Shown: in pieces, positions 22,937 to 34,949 of the stretch
Numbering within the stretch: position 1 is the stretch's first letter
Layout of the letters: each line of letters starts with the position of its first letter
NCBI GenBank assembly: GCA_936432065.2
Contig: OW386286.2
Location: forward strand, 113,547,519 to 113,611,518
DNA: 64,000 bases
Direction of reading: 5' to 3'
Source of the DNA: Rutpela maculata
Lineage: Eukaryota > Arthropoda > Insecta > Coleoptera > Cerambycidae
Program-made: the position numbers and the translations under genes
The notes under the pieces: model-generated
Told to the model about the DNA's origin: nothing
Databases searched by the model: none
Seen by the model: only the letters and a program-made list of their open reading frames with translations

Positions 22937-23643
22937 TTATTGCTGCATTATCGACTCCCCAGTGCAGTTTGTGCATGGAACTTTGGGTTTTGAGCAGGAG
23001 CATCGTGTAGGGCATCCAGAGTAACTACACTTAACTAATTGTCTGCAGGCTGCCATAAGAGAAGGAAGAGAAGACCAGACCGGCATCCACTCTCCATCAT
23101 ACATGGTCCATCCCCATCCTTCTGGCCCTGGAATGTTATCCATCACTGAGCATGCACGACCCCAAATTTGTCCTGCCTGGTATGCTGAATGAAGACAATG
23201 CTGCCTTAGTACCTCTTTTGTTTGGGCCAGACTTTGTAGACAGCGACTTTTTGAAGCAAAGAGAAGCTTTCTAACAGGATTGACTGAGAAGTCTTCTGCG
23301 TCTTTGTAGTAAAGCAAAACAGTGAACTTCTCCAGAACTTGAAAGGTCTCGTCAGAAATAGACTGTTGTGGTATAGAGATAGCTTGGAAGGCTTCAGCAG
23401 CTTCAGGAAATGATTTCCACACTTTCCCTTTCATTGCAAATGATGACGTTACATCTGATCCAGTGAATGTATGGAATCCTCTCAGTACAACAGCTTTATG
23501 TTCACCCATACTTTCAAACATGGCATTAATGCTCATGTATCTCTGACCCTTCCCAGTACCAAAGAGAATCCACATATCTTTGAGTCCTGCAGTTTTGAGA
23601 ACGTGAAAGAAAGATATTGCCAAAACAACTACATCAGTATCTA
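22937..23643 (-). CDS. XPG/PIN-like nuclease-domain protein of transposon type, terminal exon
   Basis: About 235 residues. The exon begins at 23643 after an acceptor (TTATTTGCACAG on the - strand), not at the ATG inside the intron-like lead. Near the start TVDTDVVVLAI, then LFGTGKGQRYMSI, then FHTFTGSDVTSSFAMKGKVW. The DTD and GSD acidic pairs spaced like this, followed by a G-K-rich turn, resemble the XPG/FEN1 nuclease core. The C-terminus is cysteine-rich (CSYSGCPTRCSCSKPKVPC). AATAAA-type signals follow the stop. This pattern recurs in many arthropod repeats and could belong to an Academ-type (AcademX) transposon; that is inference. No 5' exon was found. The frame is intact over its whole length. 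Confidence 0.55.
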
Positions 23644-23714
23644 CTGTGCAAATAAATAAATAATTCACAAATCATCAAATTACAAAAAGAACTCCGAAAA
23701 AAATATATATATAT

Positions 23715-24015
23715 TTTTTTAAATTGGGCAGAACCCTTAAGGTGTAGAGATAAATGTATAGGGACAAAAAATGTCCTCTTTACAAGAGCTTTCAAACAAA
23801 AAAAAGAAATAGAAATTGGATCATTAGGAGCTGAGTTACATCTAGTGTGGCTAATGGCGGCCATCTTTAATGGCCGCCATTTTGGTGTTCTGCACGGATT
23901 TTAAAGTGGTTCCCTATCTGAAAAGTCACCTTTTGGCATCAACTATGACCACAGAAAGTGGCACATCCCAATCAAAAAGTGCAACTTTTTGGCTTATATA
24001 CCCACGTGCCCGACA
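23715..24015 (-). repeat. Dispersed repeat R3, copy 2
   Basis: Inverted counterpart of 11850-12165, with an extra GGCGGCCAT/ATGGCCGCC hairpin near 23855-23882. Confidence 0.6.
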
Positions 24016-24864
24016 TACTATATAAACAAATTTAAGCTAAGCTAATTCGCATAAAAATGTCGAGAATTTTAGAAAAAACTGCAACTTGTAGTGATGCTTG
24101 TGAAAATTTAACGCACAGGGCATTTTAAATGACGAAACACATTTATGATTAAATTTAGCTTTTACTCAAAAATAAAGATAACCACAAAGTAATGCTTAAA
24201 AAACAAAATCGTTCACAAAATAAACTAATCATCTGATTAATTGTTAATAGGGACATCCTGGATACAAACTGGTATATTCTCCCAAAACTGTTGCGGTTGT
24301 GCAAAATTATTGCCCTTAACTTAGTTTCTAAATTATTTTTTCTGTCAGCATTTATACCTCTGAGAACGGCAGTGAGCATTTTTGCCTTCATTAGTCTCCT
24401 TTTTTGTTCCTTGGCACACAAAAAATTAAGTTCTGGGAAGTCATCACAAACTTATTTCTTGTAGAATAATGTGTTTCTCATATGTTTTAAAAAGTAAGAG
24501 AACCATGTTTTCTAAAAATACCCTCGGCTGAAATTTTTTAAACTTGTATATTGAGCTTATCTCCTCCCACTGCCCATACTAGGTTTACAAAAATAATGTG
24601 CACCCGAGAAGTTTCGAGACTACCAGTTCTAGCACATAAACAAACTAACTACTTATTCATAATATCCATTTTGGATTTATAGGACAGAAAGGATAATTTG
24701 GCTGTCAGTGTTGCCTGAAAAATAAAGGCACAATAGGCACATAAAACTTATTTACTTGGCATAATGCAGTTAAGACATTCGTTGTAAATGTATTGTTATG
24801 TGCATTTAGGACCAACAGAATAATAGTTTTTCAACCTCTTCTTACTGCATATATACATTATATT
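24016..24864. other. Unassigned intronic sequence
   Basis: An open frame on the - strand (24155-24421; piece LETKLRAIILHNRNSFGR) has no recognised motif. Nothing else seen. Confidence 0.35.
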
Positions 24865-25590
24865 TCTTAAATTATCCAAAAAAGACAATTTTTAGTGGTT
24901 TTTATTGTTTTACAAATTAACAATCTATCAAAAAGTTTTTTCATAGGTCTAGTTTGATTTAAAAGTTTATTGCGTACAATTTGACATTTTTATTTTTGTG
25001 ATGCGATTACTATAGTCTGTTTTTAAACCAGGAGGACTGAATATAGAATTCCCATTCACACCATAGAAGTAACCAGAAAATACACTAGAACCTTTTTGGC
25101 GTTTTGAGCAACCAATAATACACCACTACTGTATATTTGTGTGCATTTGATTACATTATATAATGCATCGACCTTTATTTGACCTCCATGTATTTGATAC
25201 ACCATCCATACCATTTGCACAATATAAAGGCACCAAGTAATTAGCCACTTTTACCTTCAGATTTATATAGAAGGGATTAAAAACTGACATATAATGTCAA
25301 CGATAAAATAGAAATTAAAACAAAATCATTTCTGACATGAAATTAAAATTTATTATATGTCAAAATTGACGACTATTGCCCTGTGTACAACTGGCCAAGG
25401 CGGATCCAATCACAGATGTATGATTTAGTGCGGTAAATTTGAAACGGTCCTCCTGGTTTAAAAACAGACTATAGGACCGACCAGAAATAATAAGGAAAAT
25501 AGCAGAAAATATCATTGTTGAAACAAGAATTGTTTAAATTCTACAAGAAGCAATGGACCGACCTAATCCAAAACTTCTCATGGCACTTTT
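24865..25590 (+). repeat. Copy of FB-1 right arm, interrupted by a MITE
   Basis: 24865-25012 and 25472-25590 match 3990-4225, including CATAGGTCTAGT, TTTTTATTTTTGTGA and AATAGCAGAAAAT. The break is the 459-bp MITE. Confidence 0.6.
25013..25471. mobile_element. TA-flanked MITE
   Basis: 459 bp. Ends TAGTCTGTTTTTAAACCAGG and its inverse, flanked by TA (25011-25012, 25472-25473). The paralogous sequence at about 4135-4160 reads GATTACTAGGATC without the insert, confirming a TA duplication (Tc1/mariner type). Confidence 0.75.
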
Positions 25591-26812
25591 TATTTTACAC
25601 CAAAAAAAGTGACTTATATTAAGCTCACGGCCCCTCGTGCGGGGAATGGTCGCGCCCGCCCCCAAAGGCCGGCTCTGTTGCTATTGTTCCTTTTTATTTA
25701 AAAATAATAAAAGGCAGATTTGCTGAAATGCATGCAATCTCCAAAATAAATATTACTGTATGTAGGCTTTAGCTTAAACCTGATGAAAAAGTCCACATAG
25801 TTATAATTTTCAAAGGGATTATTTCATTGCCTAAGTATGTAGGGCTGTGTGTCTTCTGTATTTCAAAAATTTCAAAATATTGTCATTATCATTTATTTCC
25901 TCGAATGCTTCCAGTGTTAATAATTTTGTTAGCATCTAACCCCGGGGTAAACTAATCTAACCCTGTATTAATAAACTGGCTCTAAATAAATCTAAAATAA
26001 AAATAATATTCCGTATTTTTAAAGTATTCTATTAAATTGGAAAAGAAAATACTGACTGATAGTTTGACATAAAATCAAAGATGGCGGACTTATGCTCCTA
26101 GTCTGGAGTGTTCACCTAATAGTTTTGACATCTTAACAATGTTAAACTGACCATATTGAAATTCTGCCAGTGGGGGACAAATTTTACAAAACCATGTAAA
26201 AATATACTATATATAAAATAAAAACACTTCCAAGGTAAAATCTTTAATCATTTTAATTAAATTCATTGAAGGAATTAACTTTAATAACATTAACTTTGAT
26301 GACTAATCTTACGTTAAATTAGGAATTTCCCCTGACAATATAAACTATTATACAACAGTAAAATGTTCAAAATCACAGCATACGATTTTCAACTTAAAAT
26401 CAGCACACTATAAGGTTAGAAACGTGATGCTGATGTGACTAAAACCGAAGAATTTTTACTTTAAACAGTTTCACATACTGTGGTTTGTTCACAGTCGCCA
26501 GATGTACTAGGTTTACAAGAGCCGCGTATACTTCGCAGTTTTAGCAACTGCGGATATACTAATTTTACAGAAACTCGTATTTTTGTTGTGTTGGTGAAAC
26601 TACGAGAATTGGAGACATTTTGGGGGACACTCCTTCAAAAGGGGGACTGCCCCCCTCTAATGGAGAACGAATGGTCACTTTAAGCTTTAATCAATCTTGG
26701 GTACATCTTTGAGCATGATTTTCGAGCTAGAAGAACTCTGAGATTTCTCACTCTTGGATATGACTCCCTTATTTTTTCATTATTAATTGTTTTAATACGT
26801 ATTTTGTTTCAG
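25591..26812. other. HIRA intron 3' part, nothing recognised
   Basis: Includes a short GC-rich patch (about 25625-25675) that stands out from the AT-rich surroundings. No coding signal. Confidence 0.4.
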
Positions 26813-26920
26813 AAATCCTGTAAGCGAACGCTACTAAATGAAGTATTAGGAATTATCAAAACCAAGCTACCTTGGCAGAGACTCTACAAAGAATATAGTG
26901 AACAACTTTCTGAATCTTAG
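26813..26920 (+). CDS. HIRA: HIRA-like histone chaperone, terminal exon
   Basis: 108 bases: 35 codons and TAG. The acceptor TTTTGTTTCAG ends at 26812 and the phase (0) fits the exon ending at 10473. Encodes the extreme C-terminus, with KRTLLNEVLG, LPWQRLYKEYSEQL and a short tail, matching the closing helix of HIRA (K-R-x-L-L-x-E followed by Q-R-L-Y/F). No AATAAA occurs before the hAT element that begins 49 bases after the stop; AATAAA at 27454-27459 inside that element is the first candidate seen. Confidence 0.8.
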   Translation, partial: KSCKRTLLNEVLGIIKTKLPWQRLYKEYSEQLSES

Positions 26921-26969
26921 GTACTTTCTCGTAGAAGTGGGTCGTCACCTAGGTAAAAAATCTCTCGGC

Positions 26970-29146
26970 ACTTTTCAATATTCACTGGTCTATATCCACC
27001 GGTAGAAGGAACCGGTTAAAAAGAAAATTTTTTCCAGTAGACATTCAGACTGTCTGTAGTTAAAAATTATGAAACGTTTTGCTTGAATTTTCCAGTTTTT
27101 TGACAACTTTGATTTTTGTTGATGTTTTGTTTGTTGACAAATCTAAACTATTTACAATTTACATTTTGTAGCACTACGGTATTTTCATTTATCATGACCA
27201 GAGGTCGAAATTACCAATCGAAACGTAAAACCAGGATTGGCTTTAGGTGGTTATGTGTCGGCGCATAAAGATTTGCATGCATGTATGAAACGATATCTTA
27301 CTTTGAAATTTTTTTTAGCGAATTCCATATTATCCAAAGTTGATAAAGTCAATTTATTACAAACACTCACTTGAAGAGAACTGGAGGTATAGGGGGATGT
27401 ACTAAACACTAAATTAACACACACAAGTATTTTTCACTGCTGGTGGTTACAAGAATAAAAGTATATTATTAATATCTGTTCTAAATGTTCTGGGGTTAAA
27501 CTTTGATGCCTTTCATTGAAAATCCATTTATATTGCAAGAAGGACCACCCGACGTCGATAGATGCAACTGAGGCATACTTAAAATATCTAAACTTTCGCA
27601 AAGTCACCACATTCGTACCCGGTGTACCAAGTCTACTTCTTTGCCGTTTAAAAGGTCTATTACACCTGTTATTGTAATAAATCTGGAGTTTTTTAAAAAC
27701 AGTTTGGAATTTTGTTTGTACCCTCAGAGCAATTTCTCCCTGTAATTCAAAAATATATTGTCGAAGATCGAACACAACTTTTATTGCATGAACTGATGTT
27801 GGCTGATATTGAAGATCCCATATGGAACGAGAAATATTCGTGTATGGTCTTCAAATTTTCTTGAACAGTTGGATTCATAAATGCCTATTGCGCCTGTGAA
27901 ATGACAACTGTATAGTTTAGATTTAACTGCTGTATTATGGATTTCACATTTTCAAAATGACAGCAATAGTATGATGCCGCCTTTAGCCAAATTCCCTATC
28001 TTGCTATAATGGGCTCTGGAGGTAATGGAGTATTTGGTAGAACTTCGAGAAATAACCGTTCACAATTTGGTGCTTTCAGAAAACTTTCTTTACACTAGAT
28101 ATCAAATTGTCACCATTAGCACCCCCTAATAGTTTCGGCAATTCTATGAAGCCCATGTGCTAAACATGTTACAAGAAGTGTATTCCGATATGTTTCCTTC
28201 AAAATTCTTCCAGCAGCTTTCATATAATTCAGTCCATCAGTAAGAAATAATAAGAACTTGTCCTTATTTTCTGCATATTTGTCACCCAAAAAGTCTCATA
28301 GACTTGAATTCGCTGCCTCCGCGATAGTGTGAGAATTTATAGCTTCTAAAACTTTAGAGGCGATCAAGTGTTCGCTCATTGAACAATTTTCGTACAATGC
28401 ACTCACTAAAACATTTGAAAAATGTCTATTAATATTTGTGTTGCATGACCACGAAATTTCTTTCTCACATCTAGTGCAATACAGTTGTTTACCAAATCAA
28501 ATCGTAAACCGTCAGTGCCGCGAATCCAAGAATTTACCGTAGCTTTTGTCGATTTTGTACGATGTGACATTTTAACCTTGCGTTCTTAGTACCTATGTCC
28601 TAAACAATCCAGATTTTGCGACATACTGTTTGATCGCGTGAGAAGTTATGTTATGTTTTCATCCTTCCATGCTATGGCCGCCGCTAGACTTCAGTAATGT
28701 AAATTGCCAACACACTGCAATTTTAAAGAATCTATTACGTAATACGTTTTTATTTAATATAGTGCATTCCTCGACAAAACTAACGCATTAACATTGGAAA
28801 ATTAAATAAAATTCACTTGATATGTTGCATGAATTTCTGTTTTTGCAGTTTGGGAATGCTTTGGTAGGTGTTTACAATATATTATATTATACCCTTGATC
28901 ATTACCATTCATTTTCGTTTAATACAGGTTAGATTAAAATAGTGTAGTTATAAAATTGTACTAGATTTGCTATATTTTCGTACCAATTATCATTTCTGGT
29001 TAACCGATAACTGGTTATTCACTTTCCTTTCACTAATCGCCACCGGTAAATTTTGAAACAACTTATTTTTGGTATCTGATTAATTTTGAAACGACACAGT
29101 GGGTACTGGTTGAGACTGGTGTACTCACCAGTGAATATTGAAAAGT
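26970..29146 (-). mobile_element. hAT-like DNA transposon (decayed)
   Basis: 2.18-kb element with perfect 20-bp inverted ends ACTTTTCAATATTCACTGGT (26970-26989; inverse 29127-29146). An 8-bp duplication is not preserved (CTCTCGGC against TTTTATAT-like flank). It encodes the decayed transposase described separately and lies in the presumed 3' UTR of HIRA. Confidence 0.7.
27434..28571 (-). pseudogene. hAT-like transposase remnant
   Basis: Starts near 28571 with MSHRTKSTKATVNSWI. Continues through RFDLVNNCIALDV, a frameshift, HLIASKVLEAINSHT, then FLLFLTDGLNYMKAAG and TCLAHGLHRIAETI, a block typical of this hAT group. The final open frame (27775-27434) carries KYASVASIDVGWSFLQYK, the C-terminal dimerisation (hATC) motif with its S-I-D-V core. 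Several frameshifts and stops break it into at least four pieces. Confidence 0.65.
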
Positions 29147-29166
29147 ATTTTATATATATGTCTTAA

Positions 29167-31840
29167 CACGTTGAAGGGCGGTAGTGCTGTACTGCGTCAA
29201 GTCAAATTTAGTTAAGAGTGGCACAACGCTGCACAGCGTCAATAATTTCCATTCACTTTGTGGCAGTACGCCGTGCAGCGTCAGGACTTTCATATAATTT
29301 ACTCATGGCATCAAATTCAGTGTTGCAAATGAATAGGATAAAGACAAACTAGTGCCATATTTTATGTAATCACCCCCTTCAATTTATGTTAACCACGTGT
29401 TTGCATTCCCGCCATTCGTCTCTGCTCACAACGCCGAACCGCGTCGTTCGCGCCAGTAGATTACATGATAGAGTGGAAGTAGTGTCCCCGTCTATAAGTG
29501 GTAATTCGTGCTTACTTGTTTTGTGTTTTTCCTCGGTTTTCTTGTAAAAAAAAGGTATGTAAAATGCAATTTTATTTTATATTCAACAGTAGATCTCTGT
29601 AATAGTAATTTTTGTTGAATTCCAAAAGTAAATAAAACGGAGATTGACTAAACTGAAAAAAAATAAGACATAACAATCCTGTATTCTTATTTTAGATGAA
29701 TCTCTATGAAATGGATGTGGAAAGGCTAAATCGGCTCTTTGATGAGGTTTCCACTGGCGATGAAGATGAGGAGGATGACCCATATGAAGACGTTGACGGT
29801 AAATTTGGGTGAGATGAAGACTATGTGCCAGATGATGAGTCATTGGAGTCAACTTCATCAACAGAAGAGGAACAGCAATCAATAGAAGAGGCAGAAGAAT
29901 CAAGCCATTTACTAACCAATAGTCCTGAACCACCTATGCTGGAAACAGAAGAGGAATGGGTAACTACAACAGCTCCCATTCCTGAATTCAACTTTGATGT
30001 AAGTACTAATGGTATCAAAGTAAATGTTGGTCCTAATTCAAATCCACTGGAAGTGTTTGAGCTTTTTTTTACCCCTAATATCTTGGACTATATTGTTGAA
30101 TGCACAAATAACTATGGTACAGTTTTGGTAGCTTGTTCCAAGCCAAAAACATCTAGAAATGCAACTTTTCGCCCTGTTACAGTTGATGAGATGAAACAGT
30201 TATCAAATATCTACAACAAATATGTGTCGCTATTTTTCGCATAAAGATGTACTTTACTTTCACCCAATATTTAGTCACGTTATGTCGGGAAGGCGATTTG
30301 AGCAGCTACTTAGAGTTGCATGCTGTTCTCCTCCCCAAACAAAAGGTAAAGTACAAGCTCTAATGGACATGATTATTTCAAAATGTCAAGCAATCTATGG
30401 TTCAAATAAAGAACTTTCACTTGATAAAAGCTTATTGCATTTTCGAGGTAGACTTGGATTTAGGGTCTACATCAAAGGCAAAAAATCTCGGTATGGGATA
30501 AAATTTTTTGAACTCGTTACCTCTGATGGCTACCTCCTGAATATGGAAATGTATAGTGGCGCGACAACCAATAATGACTTAGACAATAGTAAAGTTGGGG
30601 CTTTCGTGTTAAGGTTGATGAGACCCTATCTCTTAAAGGGACATGAATTATTCATGGACAACTACTACAACAAACTGCTAAGCTTAAAGACCCACACAAA
30701 CGGAACACTCAGATCAAACCGAAGGGAAAATCCCAAAGAGCTTATTTGGAAAAAATTTAAAAAAGGCGAACACTTTTGGGTTCGGAGAAAGCATGTCTAC
30801 GTATCCAAATGGAAAGATAAATGGGACGTACTTGTTATAACCACGCGTAACCATCCACGCCTGATAACTGTAAAAAATAGATTTGGAAAGGAAAAAATTA
30901 AACCCGAGGAAGTCAGTACGTACAATAACCATATGTCTGGAATTGATCGCCTTGATCAGATGACTTCGACTTACTCATCACCACGAAAAACCATTCGCTG
31001 GTATAAAAAAGTTATTTTTCATCTTCTTGACATTTGTGTATGGAACGCATTTTATATTTATCGCAAGTATTGCGTTGAAAACCCTAAAAGTTGCAGATTC
31101 CTCCAATTTAGGGATCAACTCATCAAAATATTACTGAAAATTCCTCAAAATATAGAAGCAAAAGACCTAATGACCAGACACAAGCACGACAGCAGGCGAA
31201 ACGAAACTGTATCAAATGATCCTGCTTCTACGGCAAGTAGAAAAAACTTAGATCACTGGCCTGAAAAAAATCCCGGCATTTCTGGACCCAAATCTCACAA
31301 GAAGTCGGTTTTTCTAAGATGTAAAATGTGTTCCAAAAAAGGGAATCGTAAGGAGACCAGCTACAAGTGCAAAGGGTGTCCAGAAAAGCCAGCCTTATGT
31401 TTTGACTGTTTCGAAGAGTGGCACGCTAACCAAAATTAAAATAAGATGCTATAATAATATTATCTAAATGGTTTAAAATAAAACAGTTACTATCTGACAC
31501 ATTTTGTTTCATTTTTTTATACAAAATTCCCAACGTTTTATTTGACGCAGATAAGCGTCTGCTAAAGTCAAAACATTTTATACGCTAAATTATGTCACGA
31601 CGCCGCACAGCGTCAGACGTCTATCAGCGTTGTGTTCATTTTGTGTAAAAGAAATCTGTCGACTGGAACAGTACGCCGATCTGTGTCGCAAAAAAAAAAT
31701 TAAAAAAAATGGTAGGAATACTTGTTTTGATTATTTCTTGGGCCAGGAATGATATAAAACCACATAACACTTATTTCTTATAAAAATATGTACTGTTTAA
31801 ACTTTATTTTTTTTTCAAATTGCCATCGCCCTTCAACGTG
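29167..31840 (+). mobile_element. piggyBac transposon 1 with clean ends
   Basis: 2,674 bp between TTAA duplications (29163-29166, 31841-31844). 14-bp inverted ends CACGTTGAAGGGCG and inverse. Subterminal repeats of a GCACAGCGTCA-type motif lie at both ends (about 29229, 29271, 31605), partly palindromic and likely transposase contacts. The transposase is nearly complete but carries at least two lesions. Confidence 0.88.
29696..31439 (+). pseudogene. piggyBac transposase (stop and frameshift)
   Basis: Starts at ATG 29696, right after an acceptor-like TTTTAG; a donor-like GGTATGT at 29554 suggests a 5' UTR intron. An acidic N-terminus is interrupted by an in-frame TGA (29810-29812). The frame continues to 30244 (VTVDEMK region). 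A small deletion with a frame change near 30222-30244 leads into the long frame to 31439. There: RRFEQLLR, then LSLDKSLLHFRGR (first catalytic D), LFMDNYYN (second D), SGIDRLDQM (third D and following D), and a C-terminal cysteine-rich finger CKMCSKKGNRKE to CFDCFEEWH. Some residues after MDNYYN are lost. The catalytic aspartates are all present; the lesions are the only visible defects. Confidence 0.85.
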
Positions 31841-31844
31841 TTAA

Positions 31845-33157
31845 TACAGCAATTTCCTTTTAAATTAATGAGTATTTATTACAAACAAATAATTAAGATT
31901 GATAAGACCGAACATGCACAAATTTTAATATCAAAGTTTTATTTTTTATTATAACAGTTTTGATTATTAATTTCATTGAAATATGTTGTTATAACAAAGA
32001 GATAATCTAATTTTGTTAATGTTAAACAAATTAAAAATTTGTGCGCCTTTCCTATTTACAATTTATTATTTTCATCTTTGAAATGATATTCGGAGCTGGA
32101 AAATTTGAATGCTGACAGGTATTTTCCTCCAACGACATTTTCAATGTTCTTGTCGACTCTAACAAAATAGATTGATCACGTATAAAAAAGTAAAGAACAA
32201 TAAAAAATAGTTAAAATAAAAATCAGATCAAACAAAAAGCACAGTGATGACCATCTTCAAATGCACGCAGCTCGAAAACTGGCCATTTCTTGTGGTTTTT
32301 GGAAACTGGGTTTTATTCTGCAGCCCAAAAACTTCATTTTTCAATAGGTTATTTTAATTTTGATGGGGACCACTTTTCATTATAGTTTAGTGCGTGGGCT
32401 AATAGGGAAATTTCAAACAAACATTTTAAACGAAAATTGTTGCTAGTTATGTGGAAGCACGATATTCGTAAAAAAAAAATGTTAAAACAATATGTCCCCA
32501 ATTATAATAATTTTAATACTTTCTGGTAGAGCGAGGCTAGAAAATAACATCTGGCAATGAGGTTTTAGTAATGCACGTTTGGCGAGCGACCCAGGTGAGC
32601 GCTTCCTTTCGATACAATCATCGAGCGTTTGCTTATTATGCGATAGGACAGATATCATAGACATGTTGTTATATATTACCAGTTTATTGAAATGCCTTCA
32701 AGAAAGTGGTATTATATGCCAGGGTATAAAAAAACAACTTATACAGCACCTGATAAAATGTGTCCATTCCAAAAGATAAGAAGATGGCTGCGAGACGTTC
32801 ATAGTCGAATGTTTCTGAAAAAATTGTGTTCTTTTGTTGTGCGGAGCATTTACAGGTGAAACTTGCAAAATAGGCCGAACTTACAATTTTCACAAAATAA
32901 ATGTTTTGAAAAAAGCAATGTATTAGCTTGAAATATATTTCAAATATAACACCCTGAAAAATATTTTTCTAATCCATTTTTACTCTGTCAAATGCATATT
33001 TGAAATTAGTCTGTTTTTTATAATTTTCATGAGATAATGAAACATTTTTACTTTTTTATGAATATCTCATAAAATACTGATTTTAGGAAAAAATGTCAAG
33101 AAAGCCGATTATCTTAATCCGTTTATTTTTATTTTTGTATTTTCGCCTACTTTGACT
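31845..33157. other. No gene recognised
   Basis: AT-rich sequence; small open frames (for example 32579-32779) lack recognisable motifs. Confidence 0.4.
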
Positions 33158-34346
33158 CAGTGATGCAAAATTTCAAATTTCATTTTGAATGTTTCAATTT
33201 CAATTTGAAATTTATGAAAGTTTCAACTTACCCTCATAAATTTCTGAAATATCTGAATTTTATGAAAGTTTCAAATTAATCTGAAAATTACAATGTTTTT
33301 GAAACTTTCATGAAAATTTCGGCTGCAAAATCTGATTTCCATTACATCAAACGAAATTGAATTTCGCACACCTTATTTTCAACCAATAAGGATTAAAGTC
33401 TGGTTATTTTAGAGGTTAGGTTTAGAGTTCAGCACTGAGTCATTTACTGCTTTCTGTTCAAATGCAAATCTCAAAGGCTAACGAGAAACAGGTCAATACA
33501 GTACAGACAATAGGTTTGTTAAAAAATTCAGCACTATCTGTACCAAAATCCAAATGTATCTCTCTTCAACTTTTGTATAGTCTCACACCATCTCCTTCTA
33601 TTATATGCACGAGTGCAGGTTGTGCAGGGTCTTTGAACAAACCTAATAATAAAATACCTATACTCTTTACGAAAAGACAGTTGTTTAAGTGCCCTATGCC
33701 GGACGTAGGAAGTGCATTTTTGCGTGCTGTTTCGTAAACATTTTTCAAATATTAATTTTTACCACAAATATGAGTTTGGTGTTTTTTTGTAGATAACAAA
33801 ATTATATATCTAATTTGTTTTCTTTTGTTTCAACTTTATCTCTCGGAAGTATAAAACATTACGAATGTTATACAGAACTTAAGTTTCACCATTTCATGAA
33901 ATATTTCAATGAAAGGGTATAGCCGGATAAGCATAGTGAAAAATGCCCCTGAGCCAAATTGGACTTTGCATACATGGCTTGTTAGCTCTCTATTAAAAAA
34001 CAATTTCTGCCTTCGGTTGGGTCAGTTATAGAGACGTGATTTTCAGTTTTTATTTAATTTCGCTTTTCCTGTTGCATTGAAAATTCTGAAAAAAATCAGG
34101 GTCCATACAGTCTTAAAGGTGCATGTCAGGATTTTTTTTCAGGTTTTTTGGCTTAAAATTCGGCTTGCTAAAAATTTTTTAAATTTTGAAAACAAATTTT
34201 TTTTAGGATTTTATCAAGTGACTACCTTTATTTTTTTACAGTAATAACTACTTCATATCCTTGTTGGTTTGTAATTTTTTCAGATTTTTTAAAGTGGTGG
34301 GCCATGGTGTAAAAAATTAAATTTCGATTTTGAGATGTTTGGGCCC

Positions 34347-34649
34347 TTAATCTTTATTCTTAAATATATTGTAATTTGTAACATCAAGAAGTTTACTTAG
34401 TATTTCTGCAGGTCTTACAATTTTGGAAATATATCGAGCGTGAGATAAATAATAAATTATTGCAGCTATGTGTGAACAGCACCCGACTGTGCGTCTACCA
34501 TTTGCACACTCACAATAATATCGCCTTACTCCTCGGAAACCAATGGAATTTGGCTCATAATCAATAAAATACTTATAAGTTCTGCTACTAACATGTTGCG
34601 ACCTCACTTCTACTTTAATTATATCATTATTGTCTCTAACATAAGCCAT
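34347..34649 (-). pseudogene. SWIM-finger C-terminus of Spy-like transposase, left arm
   Basis: 100 codons open. YYCECANGRRTVGCCSH gives the CxC...CxH SWIM zinc ligands, followed by IAAIIYYLSHARY. Upstream on the same strand the arm continues with a degenerate piece matching the right arm. In insect repeats this SWIM segment follows a DDE_Tnp_4-type catalytic domain, which is missing here. Confidence 0.65.
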
Positions 34650-34949
34650 AATAACTGATACGATCCAGTGAATAAAATTTTCAAGTCGTTCTGTGTCATT
34701 TCTGGGAAATCAAGGAGATATGAGGATTTCAACTGTTGAAATGGAGCCTTTCGCCTAGTTCAATGTTTCGTCTCGATCTCTAAAGTTAAAGTATTCTCCA
34801 CAATTTGCTGTGATGTCATTTGGGAAAGAATTTCTTCGGAAAGACTGACATCTGAAAGGCGTTTTGTTTTCCAAATCTATTAATTAAAAAACAAACTATC
34901 CGAAAGTATGCACGAATTCTAAGAAGCAATTTGTTATCCAGCTGCTGAT

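Larger units (their letters stand above)
10474..26812 (+). other. Giant last intron of HIRA, filled with transposons
   Basis: GT at 10474-10475 and a TTTTGTTTCAG acceptor ending at 26812 bound this intron. It contains the inverted repeat 11010-11790, a gypsy element with nested insertions (12274-21215), a TE-type protein fragment (21624-21884), MITEs and an XPG-like ORF. The phases of the flanking exons agree (phase 0 to phase 0). Confidence 0.75.

Noticed and set aside
24155..24421. 88-codon open frame on the - strand as a gene
   Set aside because: No motif, no splice support and no repeat partner; length is within chance for AT-rich DNA with many frames.
33462..33737. 91-codon frame on the + strand
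   Set aside because: Low-complexity composition, an overlapping antisense frame of similar length and no motif.
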